DNA of 64,000 bases from Druceiella hillmani (GCA_039881145.1 JAYKKI010000005.1:24175501-24239500), one strand, 5' to 3'. Positions 45,851-57,770 are shown, numbered from the stretch's first letter. The notes: generated by a model from the sequence alone, not told the origin. A program made the numbers and translations.

Positions 45851-47347
45851 TTCGGCTATGCATACTTCGACATTCGGCCCAATACATGAGTTGAAAAAAT
45901 ACAAGAGGTCGCAATTATAAATGCAAATCACGTTTTTATAAATTTTATTGAATAGAAAATGTGTCGGTATTATTTTTAAAGGGTGACGACGAGAGCGGTT
46001 TTTATTCAAAATTGTAAATTTTTCAAAATTTACTGCGGTAATTAGTATACATGTTACTTTTGTGCATTCCACATTATGAAAAATACAAGAAAAATTCATC
46101 GGTGTAATTCCCACACTTATTTGATGAACTAACGGTTTTATCTGGTTAACGAACTTAACTAAATTTAACATGTTTCATTAATTACCTTTTTTGAATTTTG
46201 CGCGGGAGATTTTTCCCATTTTATGTTATGTTTAATTCAATAACAAGTGCCTTCGCAACCTTCTTTCCAGTCAATTATTACTTCTACGAAAATTATACAA
46301 AATGTTCTAAAATAAATAAGTTTCTTGAGAAGAATCTGTTTCGTATTAACATTCCAATATTTTAAAATAAAGGGACAATCCCTGCTAGGTTATTTAAAGC
46401 AAATATAGTATAAACTCTATATAAGGATATTTTTGTGGTATCTCGTATTCAAAGTATTGCAGAAGGTGAAATTCTACAATAATAAAAATTATAGTTATTC
46501 AGCATTCAATAAAATGTTAATGTATATTTAAAGTCTTAATATTATTTAGTGAACAATCGCAAGACACAACATGAACTATACTATATATAATAAACTAAAA
46601 TTTTCTTTGACCGTGATCAAAGGCTTACATATTTATAAATCGTTTAAAAAATTAATGTGGAGGAAACAACATTGATTTTGAATAAATGAAATGAAGAACT
46701 TTTCAAATTTTCTTTATAATGAAAATATTAGTTCTAAATCCAAAGATGTATACGACCCAGCAATAAGTAATAGGAAATTTCTCATATTATTAGTTAAAAT
46801 GTATATTTGATACTTATTTGGTAACTTTTTGGGTAACTTTTTTAGATGGGTATGATCCAAAAACTCCTATGAACTTATAAATTTTATTTCTATTGTATAA
46901 CTCCTATTTGTATTTTGCGTAATTTAACTTTAGGTGATAAAATCAAGCACGTTTGCGAAATTTTAGTTCACTTAAAATTAAATTGGTTAATTTTCCTAAT
47001 AAACTAATCACCATAAACCGATTGATTTCAAAAACTGATTGAGATAAGATGTAGTTTCTTGGCCAAACCAGACTTTGAATTGGAACTCTCAAGGAATTTG
47101 TTTCCTTTGCAACTATCCGAAGCAGATCTGGTAATGGACTGCCTTGGCTTGGAGTGAAGCGATTTTTGATGCACGGGATCAAACAGTTGTGCGAAGTATT
47201 ATAGGTGCCCTTTCCTCCATCAAGAGAATACAGAATACATAGAGTGAACAGTTTGTTTATTCGTGCTAAATCCGCTACTAAAATTGATGCGAAGATAATG
47301 ACGATTTGAAAAACCACGATGATTGAAACTACATGATTGGAACTTTA
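45851..47347. other. AT-rich DNA, one unrecognised open stretch
   Basis: On the minus strand 47346-46943 is open for about 133 codons but has no ATG near its start (GTG at 47317). It encodes a hydrophobic run (VVFQIVIIFASILVADLA) then a polar part. Composition is less AT-rich at 47080-47290. It could be a decayed transposon or receptor exon; I cannot assign it. Confidence 0.35.
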
Positions 47348-47349
47348 CT

Positions 47350-50300
47350 GTTTGGAAACTTTTGCTTCTTCATATACTTCTTATATGAGTGATCGTAATA
47401 ATAACCGCTTACAGTGTCATATTTCATAAAATTACGCATTAATTCATACACTCTTAATAATGATACAATGTTCATCATGAAAGTCACATTATAAGATATA
47501 ATATTGTAATATCTCCTATTAGAATGGGATTAGTAGCGATGACTTCAGTAGAGTACTATATCAGCAAGTCTTGACTCATAATTTTTCTGTAAAGAAGTGC
47601 TTTAACGTTTTCTAAACTAATTCCATAACAGTCTTTACTTTATAAGTATATGATATAGAACATCGATTTTTTATATTATCTGTTATGATGTAAAAATTAC
47701 AAATTTTATTATCACAAGAATATAAAATATTACCTGCTGACGAGTAGGTAAACGGTTTAATTAACTTAATGTACACGTTTACCTTAACCTTGGTGTAAGT
47801 ACTAGTTAAGATATTAACAACTTAGTCGATCTAAAAACAATTTCATTCGACCGATTGCATTGAGGCTGCATGCTTCGATCGGTGACTAGTGAAAATCGGC
47901 GAAGATATAAATTAAAACATATTGACATTTGGATGAAAACGACCTTGCCATTTGGATGAAAAAATTATACAACCGAGTATCTTAATGTAGATCAAATGTT
48001 TTGGTTGATTTGTTCATGCTTTCTTTTTTCTTTTTAATTAATAAGATGATGTTATGTGAAAACTTTGCTGAGCTGTGAGTATTTGATTTGATTTCAAAAT
48101 GGCCGAAGTTATTCACTTGATATTATCTCCATTAGCAATCGTCTTTTCCAAATACGTAAACAGTTATTAGGGAGGAGCGGAGTGAGATGGGGAAATGTTT
48201 CGTAAATCAAAGCGTAATTAAACAAAAATACAAAGCAAATATCTGTTAATGGTTGACATTTTTTAAAAGTTAGGTTTATTAAGGTAGTTTAATAATGTTT
48301 ACATATCTAGATAACCACCAACATATAAATTGTGTGGATTAAATAATTGTAACATTTATCTAGATCCTAAAATACAGACTGTTTTAGTCACTGATAAACT
48401 AATTCTGAAACGTGATGAGTGTCTAAATGCGACGAAAAATTGTTTTAGAGCTGTTTATCCAAAATAAGAATACAGCTATAATAAGATTTTTCTCACAAAT
48501 TTACCTCTTTTGCTTTCTTGTTCTTTTATTTTGCAATTATTATCATATGTAGATTTATGAATAGCCTTATTATGACGTATCGCCAGATACTTAATTTTTA
48601 TAACTAAAGATATCTTTCATTATATTAATAAATAAAATATGGAAAACGTGGAAAATAATGACAAAATTGTCATAAATTTTATATTTTCTCACGATTACAG
48701 GCTAACCTTATATAATTAAGCCTAATTTTACACTGAAGTAAAGGTTTTTTAAATTTTATTTATGATTGCATGAACATATGTATATACTCCATCAATAACT
48801 TTTCAGTTTGATGGGATCCCGCAATATAGATTGAGGTAAAAATTTTTAAGTTTGTTAAAATAAAAATATTATCCTCAAGATTTTCTAAATGAATTAGTGA
48901 AAGATTTAAAGAAAATTTTGGAAAAAGTAATGCCATTGAAATTGGTTTAATAATCTTTCTGAATTACTATTTATTTTCTTTTTGCAAGTAATATTTTTAA
49001 TTTTCCTATTATATTATCTTGCGATTATTATTAGTTACCTAACTGTCATTTTCCATTCTACATCATATCGACCCATGTGTTTAATCTTTAATTTACGTGC
49101 GTATTGATCAATTTGTAAATTATTTAGTTGAGGTTACTGCACGGAATCAACATTTATTGGAAAAAGTACATTATATGGAAAATGTAAAACGTAAATTGAC
49201 AAGTTTTCTAATGCCATGCGAAACAAACAGAAAATAAGTTAGCGAAAAAATTATTAATTCAAATTTCGCACCGACTAGTTATCCATCTAAAAGTTAGATT
49301 GAAAAATTAGTTGGAGAATTAACGTCAAGAATATTTTATTTTAAATGTAAATTACCAACTATAAATATTCAATTTAAGTTTTCTCATCAGAAGACCTCAC
49401 CGATGCTTGGTCATTTAGCGGAAAATTGACGCGCATTGGTAAAGATTTTTTCCAGATTCACGTCGTCACGTTCGAACATACATTTCAATTTTTATTAATA
49501 TTTATGTGCGTTTAAGCTAGTAATATTATGAATATAAATATTACTTTTTAGTATATTCGTACCAATAATCAGTATTAGATTTAAATGATTTTCATAATTA
49601 AAATCATAAAATATTATCTATCTGATATGATTAATGTACATATTAGCGCGTATTAAATGAAAATCAAACAAATATTGGCTACGCACATGTTAAAAAAAAT
49701 TATAGTATTATTAGTTTCTTAAGTATCAAGTTTTGGTAGTTTTGGTTCCCAGTCATATATATTATGTGTATGTAACGAGTCGCTCGTCTAGTGTGGCTAC
49801 AAATTTGTGTCCCTCTATATCTCTGCTCTTCTCCCTTGGTAGAAGAAGCAACGATCACGATTCGAATATCTTTTATATTAATTTTACATTCGTTATTTTC
49901 TTTAATTCATAATTTTTACGGATAGAGATGAGAGCTAGATAAACAAATTTAATTTTAATAGTTTTATTTACCGATTTTTATTTTAAATCTCATCTAGTAG
50001 CTTTGCCGTGTATTTAACCAATTTTTTTAACCAATATACTTCTAAATTTGACTTTTAACTTATTCTTCTACTTTTATAACATACGTGACATTGTTCTATT
50101 TCTCTCAACAGAAACAGACTATATCTATCATAATCTCATTTCTATTCTCATCTTATTCACCGAGTTTTCGCGTACTATTTTGTTGAAGTTTCATTGTTTA
50201 TGATTCATAAATGGTTAAACTCTCCTAGCTTTCTCGCAATGGCGTTAAAAAATACGCCTTCGTCTTGTTACGTTTATCTTAAATTATTTGTTTGGCTGAT

Positions 50301-50850
50301 CAAATTTTAAATAAAATGTATACAGGCCTCGTTATTTTCATCATCTACGTCTTATTTTTATGTTTCATTATTTACGTCTCATTACGTATTTATCTTTTTA
50401 TTCGGATAATTTAAAGATATTCACTGAAGATGTCGCTACATGTAATTTATAGTAATATTTAAGGTTTTGAAATAAGTGATATTTTTGGAGTAATATTGGT
50501 TTAAGTAATTTCGTAACTTTTTTAATAATACCTATCTATGTCCCTTTTCGTATATGCTGTCTTTTTTTGCTTAAAGCATCGCTGGTCTAGATTTTTAAAT
50601 AATATGTTGGTGTTTTCTCTCTTAATAATCAAGTTAATTGCAAAATTTCTGGCGTTTATTTGAATTGACGAAAGAATAATAAATTCTCAATAAGCTCTTG
50701 AAAAGCTTTTTCGTAGACATGGTTTTCAATTAATTATCTAGTTGTTTTTTTATGAATCATAAGTAATGTTCTTGTCTTAAAAGTAACTCATATTTTAGCT
50801 AAAATTTCAAGGTAAAGCTTAGGCTTCGAGATAAGTTTTCTATAAATTGT
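47350..50850. other. AT-rich DNA, essentially featureless
   Basis: A tiny duplication, CATTTGGATGAAAA, lies near 47930 and 47951. CGATCGGTGACTAGTG with GACCGATTGCATTGAGG (47845-47890) is a small CpG-containing patch. AACGAGTCGCTCGTCTAG lies near 49776. No open frame of interest in 3.5 kb. Confidence 0.5.
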
Positions 50851-50890
50851 TAAGCCCGCGCGAATAATTCTTACTGTGCGAGTGCCAGTA
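50851..50890 (+). repeat. Distal-end fragment of repeat family R
   Basis: TAAGCCCGCGCGAATAATTC then TTACTGTGCGAGTGCC matches the stretch of the family that precedes its CACTTGGCCGG end (compare ATGCGTACGGAATTCTTATT, GTGCGAGT at 41955-41982). Confidence 0.4.
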
Positions 50891-51485
50891 ACTCTAATAA
50901 GAAAATATCTGACCTTCATATCCTTTAAGGAATATTTGAAAACAAAAAATATTAGTTTAAATATTAATATGAAATTGCTAGAATTCTTTGAAGTAAATTC
51001 TTTTTAAATCTGTCTGATAGTTTTTGTACGATGTTCCTAAAAATATAAAGACACAAGTGCTAAAAAAGGTTTTTATGGCTTATACTTGATTCTAAATACG
51101 CCATTAACACTAAATTTTTATAATAATATAGGGGCTTCTATCAATGAAACTCTTCAAAGAACAAAAGCATGTCACCCGGATTAAAGCATTTTTTAAAAAC
51201 TAGGTAAACATTCATGTATCAAACGGAGGCGGTGAACATAATCCTCTGTGCTTTCATTACTTAGGATCTCACTCCCGCAAGCTCATGTTTGAAAAGCTTA
51301 TGTTTACATTGTTAAGTATTGCCTATTGAAGTATTCTCTGAATTTTTTCTCCTATTTTTATGAAGGATCCTCTTTTTTCACTCTAGTAAATCCAATGGTT
51401 TAGTAATTATCAGCAAATAAACAATTTAATATTTAATCCAATTTATCATGCAAGAATATTTCAATTTTGATAGTTTTGGGTCAAT
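50891..51485. other. AT-rich DNA, no feature seen
   Basis: Nothing supported apart from a short CpG-containing patch near 51220-51290. Confidence 0.5.
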
Positions 51486-51487
51486 AT

Positions 51488-51543
51488 ATTTCTCAAAAAT
51501 ATCTGAAAATATTTTTCTCAATTTTCAGATATTTTTGAGAAAT
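51488..51543. repeat. Perfect 23-bp hairpin
   Basis: ATTTCTCAAAAATATCTGAA(AAT) at 51488-51510 and its exact reverse complement at 51521-51543 enclose a 10-base loop (ATTTTTCTCA). It sits just 5' of a decayed repeat copy. The stem length is near that of short hairpin precursors, but the loop and total length are small for an animal microRNA. Confidence 0.9.
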
Positions 51544-51559
51544 GAAAATTACATTTTTT

Positions 51560-51705
51560 ACACTTTATGTCTGTAATTGCCTACGATACTCTACCTCTGT
51601 GTTAAATTTCAATTTAACTAACGGCGAATAGTTACCGGATACCGAAGTGATTTCGTAAGTGTTTCGTTTTTTAAATTTTAATACGGAACGCTAAAAATTA
51701 ATTAT
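51560..51705 (+). repeat. Copy of the ACGGAACCCTAAAAA-ending family
   Basis: GATACCGAAGTGATTTCGTA, AGTGTTTCGTTTTTTAAATT and AATACGGAACGCTAAAAATT (to about 51700) match CGAAGTGATCCTATAAGGG, TTCCGTTTTT and TACGGAACCCTAAAAA in order. Confidence 0.55.
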
Positions 51706-51709
51706 TTTT

Positions 51710-52055
51710 CACCCTAATTAAACTTAGTATAATACCATATAACGTCGACACATTTTAATTGTGTACTAACAATTATAAGTTTTAATTTGATATAAAAATT
51801 TTCTATGGCCAATATAGAAATATCATATTTAATTGTGGGTCTATAAGATAATTTTTTCCCTTAATTTGATATTTTTTTTCAGAATGTAAAGGTAAAAATT
51901 GACTGAAACATTTGGTTTACTAAACACTTTGTCAAAGTGCAATTTAATGTATACAATCCTGAAAAAGGAAATAAAATGAAGAAATTCATTATCCATCGTT
52001 TCACAACCTTATTATACGGTGACAGCTAATGTAAAAGCATCTTATGAAATTTAAA
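51710..52055. other. AT-rich DNA, no feature seen
   Basis: AT-rich, no feature. Confidence 0.6.
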
Positions 52056-52059
52056 CTGT

Positions 52060-52620
52060 CTGTTAAAAAATGTGTGCCGTGCAGTCTTTAATTATAACAT
52101 TAAAGTCACATAATACCCACGAGCTATACGGAACTTGGCCAGAAAGTAAAAAGGCCTCGCTGATGACATAAGCCGCAAACCAGCGCCCGACAAAATACAG
52201 ACAATTAAACAAGACGAGTATCATCACGTATCGCGCTGAGTACAAACGAGACAACCCGAGCGATCCCTTGGAGCAAAAACGCGTGCTCATTAATGAATAT
52301 TAATTCCGGGCCCGCGGTAGAACCTACCACCGCCACGGCCGACCAAGTCAAAGAAAACAAAGCTATTCATGAGTCATGCCCGACCACCCGTGAACAATTT
52401 AATGTATAACCCGAAGCAAAATTATACAAATTAACCTTAAATGCCCATGGGTATTGCCGCGGGCGCCAAACTTCATCCGTTCGCTCGGTTTTTGTTTTGA
52501 ATTTTGCAGAGCGGATATTACCTGTCAACGACGATGTTACTTGTAGATCACCGTCTTTATTAGACCGCCTCAGACTGTAGCTTTTTTGTATTGAAACTTT
52601 TATCACGTAAAGTTTTAGAA
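52060..52620. promoter_or_regulatory. Long GC-richer island 12, strongest candidate conserved element
   Basis: About 560 bp of balanced composition has abrupt AT-rich flanks. Sites include CATTAATGAATATTAATTCC (paired homeodomain-type cores, 52288-52307), CCGGGCCCGCGG, GAACCTACCACCGCCACGG, CAAAGAAAACAAAG and CCATGGGTATTGCCGCGGGC. Frames on the minus strand (52063-52290 and 52367-52606, the latter from GTG) are unrecognised. Its 3' end carries a splice-acceptor-like site (TTTTGTTTTGAATTTTGCAG, AG at 52508-52509). An enhancer is the simplest reading; a non-coding or terminal exon is possible. Confidence 0.38.
52510..52580 (+). other. Possible terminal exon after a strong acceptor
   Basis: After AG at 52508-52509 the phase starting at CGG (52512) reads 22 codons, beginning RILPVNDDVTCRSPSLL, to TAG at 52578. 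A second acceptor-like site, TTTCCTTTTCGATTTGCAG, ends at 52654 and opens 14 codons (VKSSENGLINTSLD) to TAG at 52697. Short frames like these are common by chance; they matter only if transcripts splice here. Confidence 0.12.
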
Positions 52621-52699
52621 CGAATTCAAATATAATTTCCTTTTCGATTTGCAGGTGAAAAGTAGCGAAAACGGTTTGATTAATACGTCCCTCGACTAG

Positions 52700-53460
52700 A
52701 GTTCGGAGTTGGGATCAAAGCGTAAAATTAATCACCTCGTAGGCGATTTGACGAGTTCGGAGAAATTCGAATTAAGTGAAAAGTTATAAGCGAAATTTTC
52801 AATGCCAATTAAGGAAGGATTGGTGGAAGAATAATCAAAATGTTTGGTATGTATGTACGTATGTAGCAAACGTATGGGAAGGCTTTATTCATTTATATAT
52901 TCAAACTGTCGTTTCTAACTTAGGAAGCGTTGAAAAAGACGTCTCAAAAATGGAAGTGTTATTCATTTCTCAGGTACAAATTGATTTCAAATTGATAGTC
53001 AAGATTACTAGTTTATCTTTATCGACTTAGAGAGTGTGGTGTTTAAATCTATTGTTCTGGAAAGAAATTAAAACAGAACTGATAATTAGGCGGTTTTCGA
53101 AAAATCGTTACAGTCTATCGAATTTTTTTTTAAAAATATATTTATTTGGCTTAAATTGACATTATGAGTTCTTTTTATACACAAATTTCAACATTTATTT
53201 ATTTTAAAATTATACTGAAAGGACAAATTAAATTTTCAATTCATTTCATTCAAAGTTGAAGATTTAAAATTGTTTGCATATGATAATTAAAAACAAAATT
53301 ATTTTTATTTGTTCACTTTAAAAAAGATTAGTGAAATGGTAAATATTTCTTATTTGAACTAAGTTGTTCAAACATGTCATTTTTTTAAATTAGTCACAAG
53401 TAGTTTCAGTGAGCAATGAAATTGTAATTTATATTTGTTTAGTATAGTTTTTAATTTATA
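52700..53460. other. AT-rich DNA, no feature seen
   Basis: An 84-codon frame (52776-53030) begins at an ATG-less or weak context and is unrecognised. Confidence 0.5.
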
Positions 53461-53464
53461 TTTA

Positions 53465-53510
53465 TTATATATGTATATATATATATATTTATATATATAT
53501 ATATATATAC
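53465..53510. repeat. (TA)n microsatellite, interrupted
   Basis: A TA run with TG and TT interruptions. Confidence 0.9.
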
Positions 53511-53574
53511 TATTTTGTATATATCTTTATTTTAAAGAATAAATTGTAACATTGTTTTTCATCCTCATAATATA

Positions 53575-53685
53575 AACAGCTTGTATTAGTCCACTGCTGG
53601 ACTCTCTCAGGTATTTTCGAACATGTATATCATTGGAAGTAATGCCCAAAGGTCGTGAGGCTGTACTTAATGCAACACAAAACAG
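53575..53685 (+). repeat. Fragment of the 'TCCACTGCTGGAC' interspersed repeat
   Basis: TAGTCCACTGCTGGACTCTC then TCAGGTATTTT is close to the widespread lepidopteran phrase TCCACTGCTGGACATAGGCC, TCCCCCAAGG. The following ATTGGAAGTAATGCCCAAAG is of mixed composition. Only the core is recognisable. Confidence 0.5.
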
Positions 53686-53699
53686 CAATAACATTATAT

Positions 53700-54845
53700 T
53701 TATGTACTCTTGTTTCTAATTTTATCTGCAGGAGTTATTCACACACGTGAGATACGTGTGTAAAAAAAAGTTTGCAAAGGGTAGTAATTTCATGATTCTC
53801 ATACTTGAACTGCGAATAATTTCACAAGAGTTTTCACATTCAATCCAATAAAAAATCAAGCTTCTTTCACACCAATAAATCATCTTTTTAAATTTGTTTG
53901 TAATTTTAAAATTAATTCTTCTTCTTCTTCGTCTTGCTTTTTTCTTTAATGAAGGTCGTGTTGTCTTGGATTGCCTTGAAATAGGAATTGAGTAAATGCT
54001 GAGCTAAATTCGTTATTTCAATGAATTTTGGTATTTGGAATAAAAGAAACTTTACGCAAAAGTGAAAGCAATAGATCTCATACTAATATAAATATATTAT
54101 TTTATCTTTAATATTATATCTTCCAAATACTAACAAAATAAAAAGATTTCACCGTTAATACATTGTGAAGGGATAATATTCTGATTCATTTTTATTTAAA
54201 TGTAATTTTAATTAAATTACGAAAATTTGCTACTGAATTCATTATTATCTTATCATTTGTTTATTTTTGACAAAAATCAGGCTTTATTACAAGCTTACCT
54301 GCTGAAAATACTACGTAATGAAAACGAAAATTGACCAACTACCTTAAATCTTAGTGTTAACATTGACAGATTCAATAATAATATATATTTTAAGAGCTCC
54401 TAATCTATATTCTAGTAAATATTATGTGCTAGTATTTTGTTTGCGTGATATCATCTGGCTTTTATTAGAGATTCTGTGAAATTACGAATATATTTTCTAA
54501 ATACTATAGAAGAAATAGTTTATTGCAGATTGTTATATACTTAATTGATTATTAAAGAATGGGGACTTATAAGCATACACTTGTAAGTCATTTATAAAAC
54601 ACATGCTCATATTCGTTATAATATTTATAGTTGTAAAGTTGTTTATAATATTTATATTTTGTGTATAGTTTATAATATTTACGAAAACGATAATTTAATT
54701 TTCATGGTACTTGACTTAATTCTTCCTCTGGCATTTTTGTGTCTTTAAATTGCTCTAAAAGGTTTTGGAAATTAATTTATTATGTTTTTAGGAAAACAGA
54801 AGTTTGATATATTATGAAAACTGAAAGAAAAGCTTATATTTTCCT
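53700..54845. other. AT-rich DNA, no feature seen
   Basis: CTTCTTCTTCTTCGTCTTG at 53918-53936 is a short (TTC)n. CACACACGTGAGATACGTGTGT near 53740 is partly palindromic. Around 54630-54680 the phrase TATAATATTTA recurs several times. Confidence 0.5.
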
Positions 54846-54890
54846 TATATATATATATATATATTTTTTTTTTTTTCCTTTTTTTTTTTC
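54846..54890. repeat. (TA)n followed by poly-T tract
   Basis: TA repeats run into about 13 T, CC, then about 11 T. It may be an expanded poly-T tail of a reverse-oriented retroposon, but no body is recognisable. Confidence 0.8.
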
Positions 54891-54891
54891 T

Positions 54892-56070
54892 TCTCATGCA
54901 GAATTTGCACGGAAATGTGTTTTTTTACCGACCACGAGTTTTCATTACGTTTTGAGATTGAGTGCAAAATTCTTTATTGATCACTTTTCTTGAAACATTA
55001 ATTGCTACATGTAATAAAAATATCGAGGTTTATATTTTTGTATATCTTAATATCAAAATAAGGTGGGGTATTAGGCCATTGGGATCAACCACCATTTAAA
55101 AACTAATATTGCAAAACAATTTCAATTTACATAATGGACCTTTGTATGTTTAGAAACATTTTAATATTAAGGGTAATTGTTTACTGATATTATTATATTC
55201 ATATTATACTTTCCCAAATACAATTACATTATACAAAACATTTGTTTTATCAACCTTTTGTATGAATTGACTAGCATTAAAGTGAAATTTAGTCTTTATT
55301 ACTCGACGAATATATAAGTTCTGAATGAAATGGTTTCTTCAATGGGTACCGAAGAAAATGTGGAGTTATCTGATCACATATTGTAAAATAGTTATATCTC
55401 CAATCTTATATGCATATAAAAATCTTATATCAATATATACAGGAAAAAGAAGGGATACATAAAGAATAAGGAAGGAAGGAAGGAAATATTAAAATAACAA
55501 TTTTGAGAGCAACAATACATGCCTCTTTAGATATTCTTGCAACATACGTTTATAAACGTAACGTTTGATGAAGACTATAGTTATGTAATTATTTATTATT
55601 GTTAGAGTCGGTCAATTGATATTTAAATTGAATAAGCATTTGGTTATTCGTCTTCTTCTACAAAGCTAGTAATGAAATTCTCTTTTTGTCTTTACTCACA
55701 TATATCTAGCCTCGTAATCTAAGTAAACTCGATACGTATATATACACTCAAATATTGGAGAGAATTGGTAGGTATATCAAAAGCGCGAATGTAGAAGGAA
55801 ACATAGTTGATTTACCGTGGCTTTATGATACAGATATATTTAAATGTGATTGACCTTGATCTCATTATCGATCACCTTCTTTAGCATCCACAAATAAATG
55901 ATACAAGGACAAGAAAATAATATATCTATTCTATAGAAAGAAAACCTCCAAATTTTCCCTGGTTCGAAAAGTTTTCTCCAAAATAGACAGATAAAGTTCC
56001 AAAAAATTATCCTGTTTCAAATCAGTGTTGGTATTTATCAAGTTTAGTTTGTAGTTAATTTTGGATTAGA
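54892..56070. other. AT-rich DNA, minor simple repeats
   Basis: (GGAA)4 lies at about 55470-55485. The rest is featureless. Confidence 0.5.
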
Positions 56071-56071
56071 G

Positions 56072-56134
56072 AAATGTGTGTTATGTATATTTATCCGAAC
56101 TCAACATTCGGATAAATATACATAGCACACATTT
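56072..56134. repeat. 28-bp hairpin, 27 of 28 paired
   Basis: AAATGTGTGTTATGTATATT...TCCGAA (56072-56099) and TTCGGATAAATATACATAGC...ACATTT (56107-56134) are reverse complements except at 56081 against 56125, which would be a U-G wobble in RNA. The loop is 7 bases. Confidence 0.92.
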
Positions 56135-56195
56135 GTATATTTCAACAAGAGGGCTCAAAATCCAAATGCGAGATTATTTGGTTTAATTTCGATCT

Positions 56196-56372
56196 TAGAA
56201 AATTATAGTGCCAAGTACATTTTGTATATAGCGACACTAACCACTGTATTAAAAAATTATAAGATAATTTTCAGTACCTAGACCTTGTAGGTTGTAGTCC
56301 AACGCGTGTTATATAAATTACTTATTTTCAATGTCACTTAGTTCAATTTACAAATGTCGGTAAAAATAACTT
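56196..56372 (+). repeat. Dispersed repeat Q, copy 1
   Basis: GTATATAGCGACACTAACCA, TAGGTTGTAGTCCAACGCGT, CTTATTTTCAATGTCACTTA and GTTCAATTTACAAATGTCGG match in order the block at 60425-60590 (ATATACAGCGACGTTGACCA, TGTATTTCAACACGTGTC, CTTATTTTCACCGTCATTTA, GTTTAATTTATAAATAACG). I recognise it as a lepidopteran-type dispersed repeat but have no family name. Confidence 0.75.
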
Positions 56373-56374
56373 CA

Positions 56375-57220
56375 AATGTAGTCTAAAGACAAGAATTTTT
56401 TGACGACCTTAGCTTTTATAGTCTTTATTTAAAAATAATTCCTTAATCTTAATCGTGGAAAACTTTAGTTGTATAATAATTATCGTTATGTTTAAGTTCT
56501 ATAATCACATCAATTCAATAAGTAAATTAACTTTGTGTTTATGTGACGTCTTCTTGATTTGTTAATTACAAGTATTAGTTTTTTGAAGATATCATGACAT
56601 TTCGCTCATTTATATTTATTTTTTGTTATCATACTTTATGACGTTATAGTGTGAGATATTGTTGGATTAACTTTTTAGTTAAAAATTAAATTTACTAACG
56701 AGAAAATAACATAAAAAAGTTCCGAAAGTAAATTAAAACATTAACGTGGATTTATACAAAAGTTACATTTGGGTAAAAAGCCAAATAATTAGAACAGGCA
56801 GAAACCTCCTTAGTACTTCGCAATAAGTATTTATACATTACTTAACTACCAAGTAGCAGATGGTGGCAGCGTCGAGTCGGATGAAACTCTATTATTCAAA
56901 TAATTGCATTGTACATTCTGCTGCATTGTGGGAATTCAGCAAGATGTGTTTAACTTCCAACAATAGCATTAATGCAACAATCGCGTGGGATTTTAGTGTT
57001 GCGTTTAGGACTAAGGATTTGGTTAAATTTATATTTGGTTAGATAAGCAATGGTAGTAAAGTCGTTAAAGCCATGATTAGAAAATTGAGTAACTAACAAA
57101 CTGTGCAAGGATGATGTAAGCAAATTTATGTTTGATTAAAGATAATAGAAAGTCAGTGTTTGTAAAAGGCGAATTATTGTCTTTGTGGGAAGTTTGACGC
57201 ATCTCTTTCTTTGTGATACC
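56375..57220. other. AT-rich DNA, no feature seen
   Basis: The 60-codon frame at 56860-57042 (less AT-rich, GATGGTGGCAGCGTCGAG) is unrecognised. Confidence 0.5.
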
Positions 57221-57224
57221 TATT

Positions 57225-57770
57225 TTTAAGGTTCCGTACATCAAAAGGAAAGAAACCCTTATATGATCACTTCGTTGTCCGTCTATCTGTCTGTCTGTCA
57301 AGACTGTTTTCTTCAGGACCACGGGGAGGTAATAAGTTGAGATTTATGTCAAATACTTAGGTCTACGGTCCCTTGGAGCTGTAAAACAATCAGCATATGT
57401 AAGTCAAAGCAATTAAGAAAAACTCTAAAAATATGGCCATTTATGCAGAATATTTTGAAACTCGCAAATAAATCAAAACCTGTAGGTTGACCTAGCGTCA
57501 TGAAATTTGCCAAGAAGCAAGGTCCACAGCTCAAGTAAAGGAAAGAAATCGAAAGCGAATATCTTTAATTTGTAGTTATATCGCATATAAAATATTTTTT
57601 TTTTTAAATATGCGCCTGTAAAAGACATAGTAGGCAATATATTTTCGTTTCAAAAAGTTTAAATTTTGTAAATAGTTTAATAGGAATATTATGTACCAGT
57701 AAAAGTCTAAATGCCTAAACGTCTCGCAGTGCAAATTCCATTCGTGCTTGACAGGTTTTTCTATATGGAA
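57225..57770 (+). repeat. Near-complete copy of lepidopteran repeat family R
   Basis: The copy starts TTTTTAAGGTTCCGTACATC, AAAAGGAAAGAAACCCTTAT, ATGATCACTTCGTTGTCCG, TCTATCTGTCTGTCTGTCAA, and continues CAAATACTTAGGTCTACGGT, CCCTTGGAGCTGTAAAAC, CTCGCAAATAAATCAAAACC, GTTGACCTAGCGTCATGAAA and CTCAAGTAAAGGAAAGAAAT. It ends ATTCGTGCTTGACAGGTTTTT. I recall this succession from lepidopteran genomes. The first 75 bp are inverted relative to the 41682-41735 block while the 3' ends agree in direction, so the families share a mobile arm. An 81-codon minus frame (57322-57077) is a by-product. Confidence 0.7.

Noticed and set aside
45522..45914. 130-codon minus-strand frame across the CpG island
   Set aside because: It starts at TTG rather than ATG and reads low-complexity Ala/Gly/Ser from GC-rich DNA. 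More likely a shadow of the island or of the plus-strand frame.
46943..47346. Minus-strand open stretch with a hydrophobic N-terminus resembling a signal peptide
   Set aside because: There is no in-frame ATG at the start (the frame begins GTG in an open run from a TAA), no recognisable domain, and the length is within reach of chance in a less AT-rich patch.
54864..54890. Poly-T tract as the tail of a reverse-oriented retroposon
   Set aside because: No retroposon body or target-site duplication is visible beside it, and it adjoins a (TA)n microsatellite, so simple expansion suffices.
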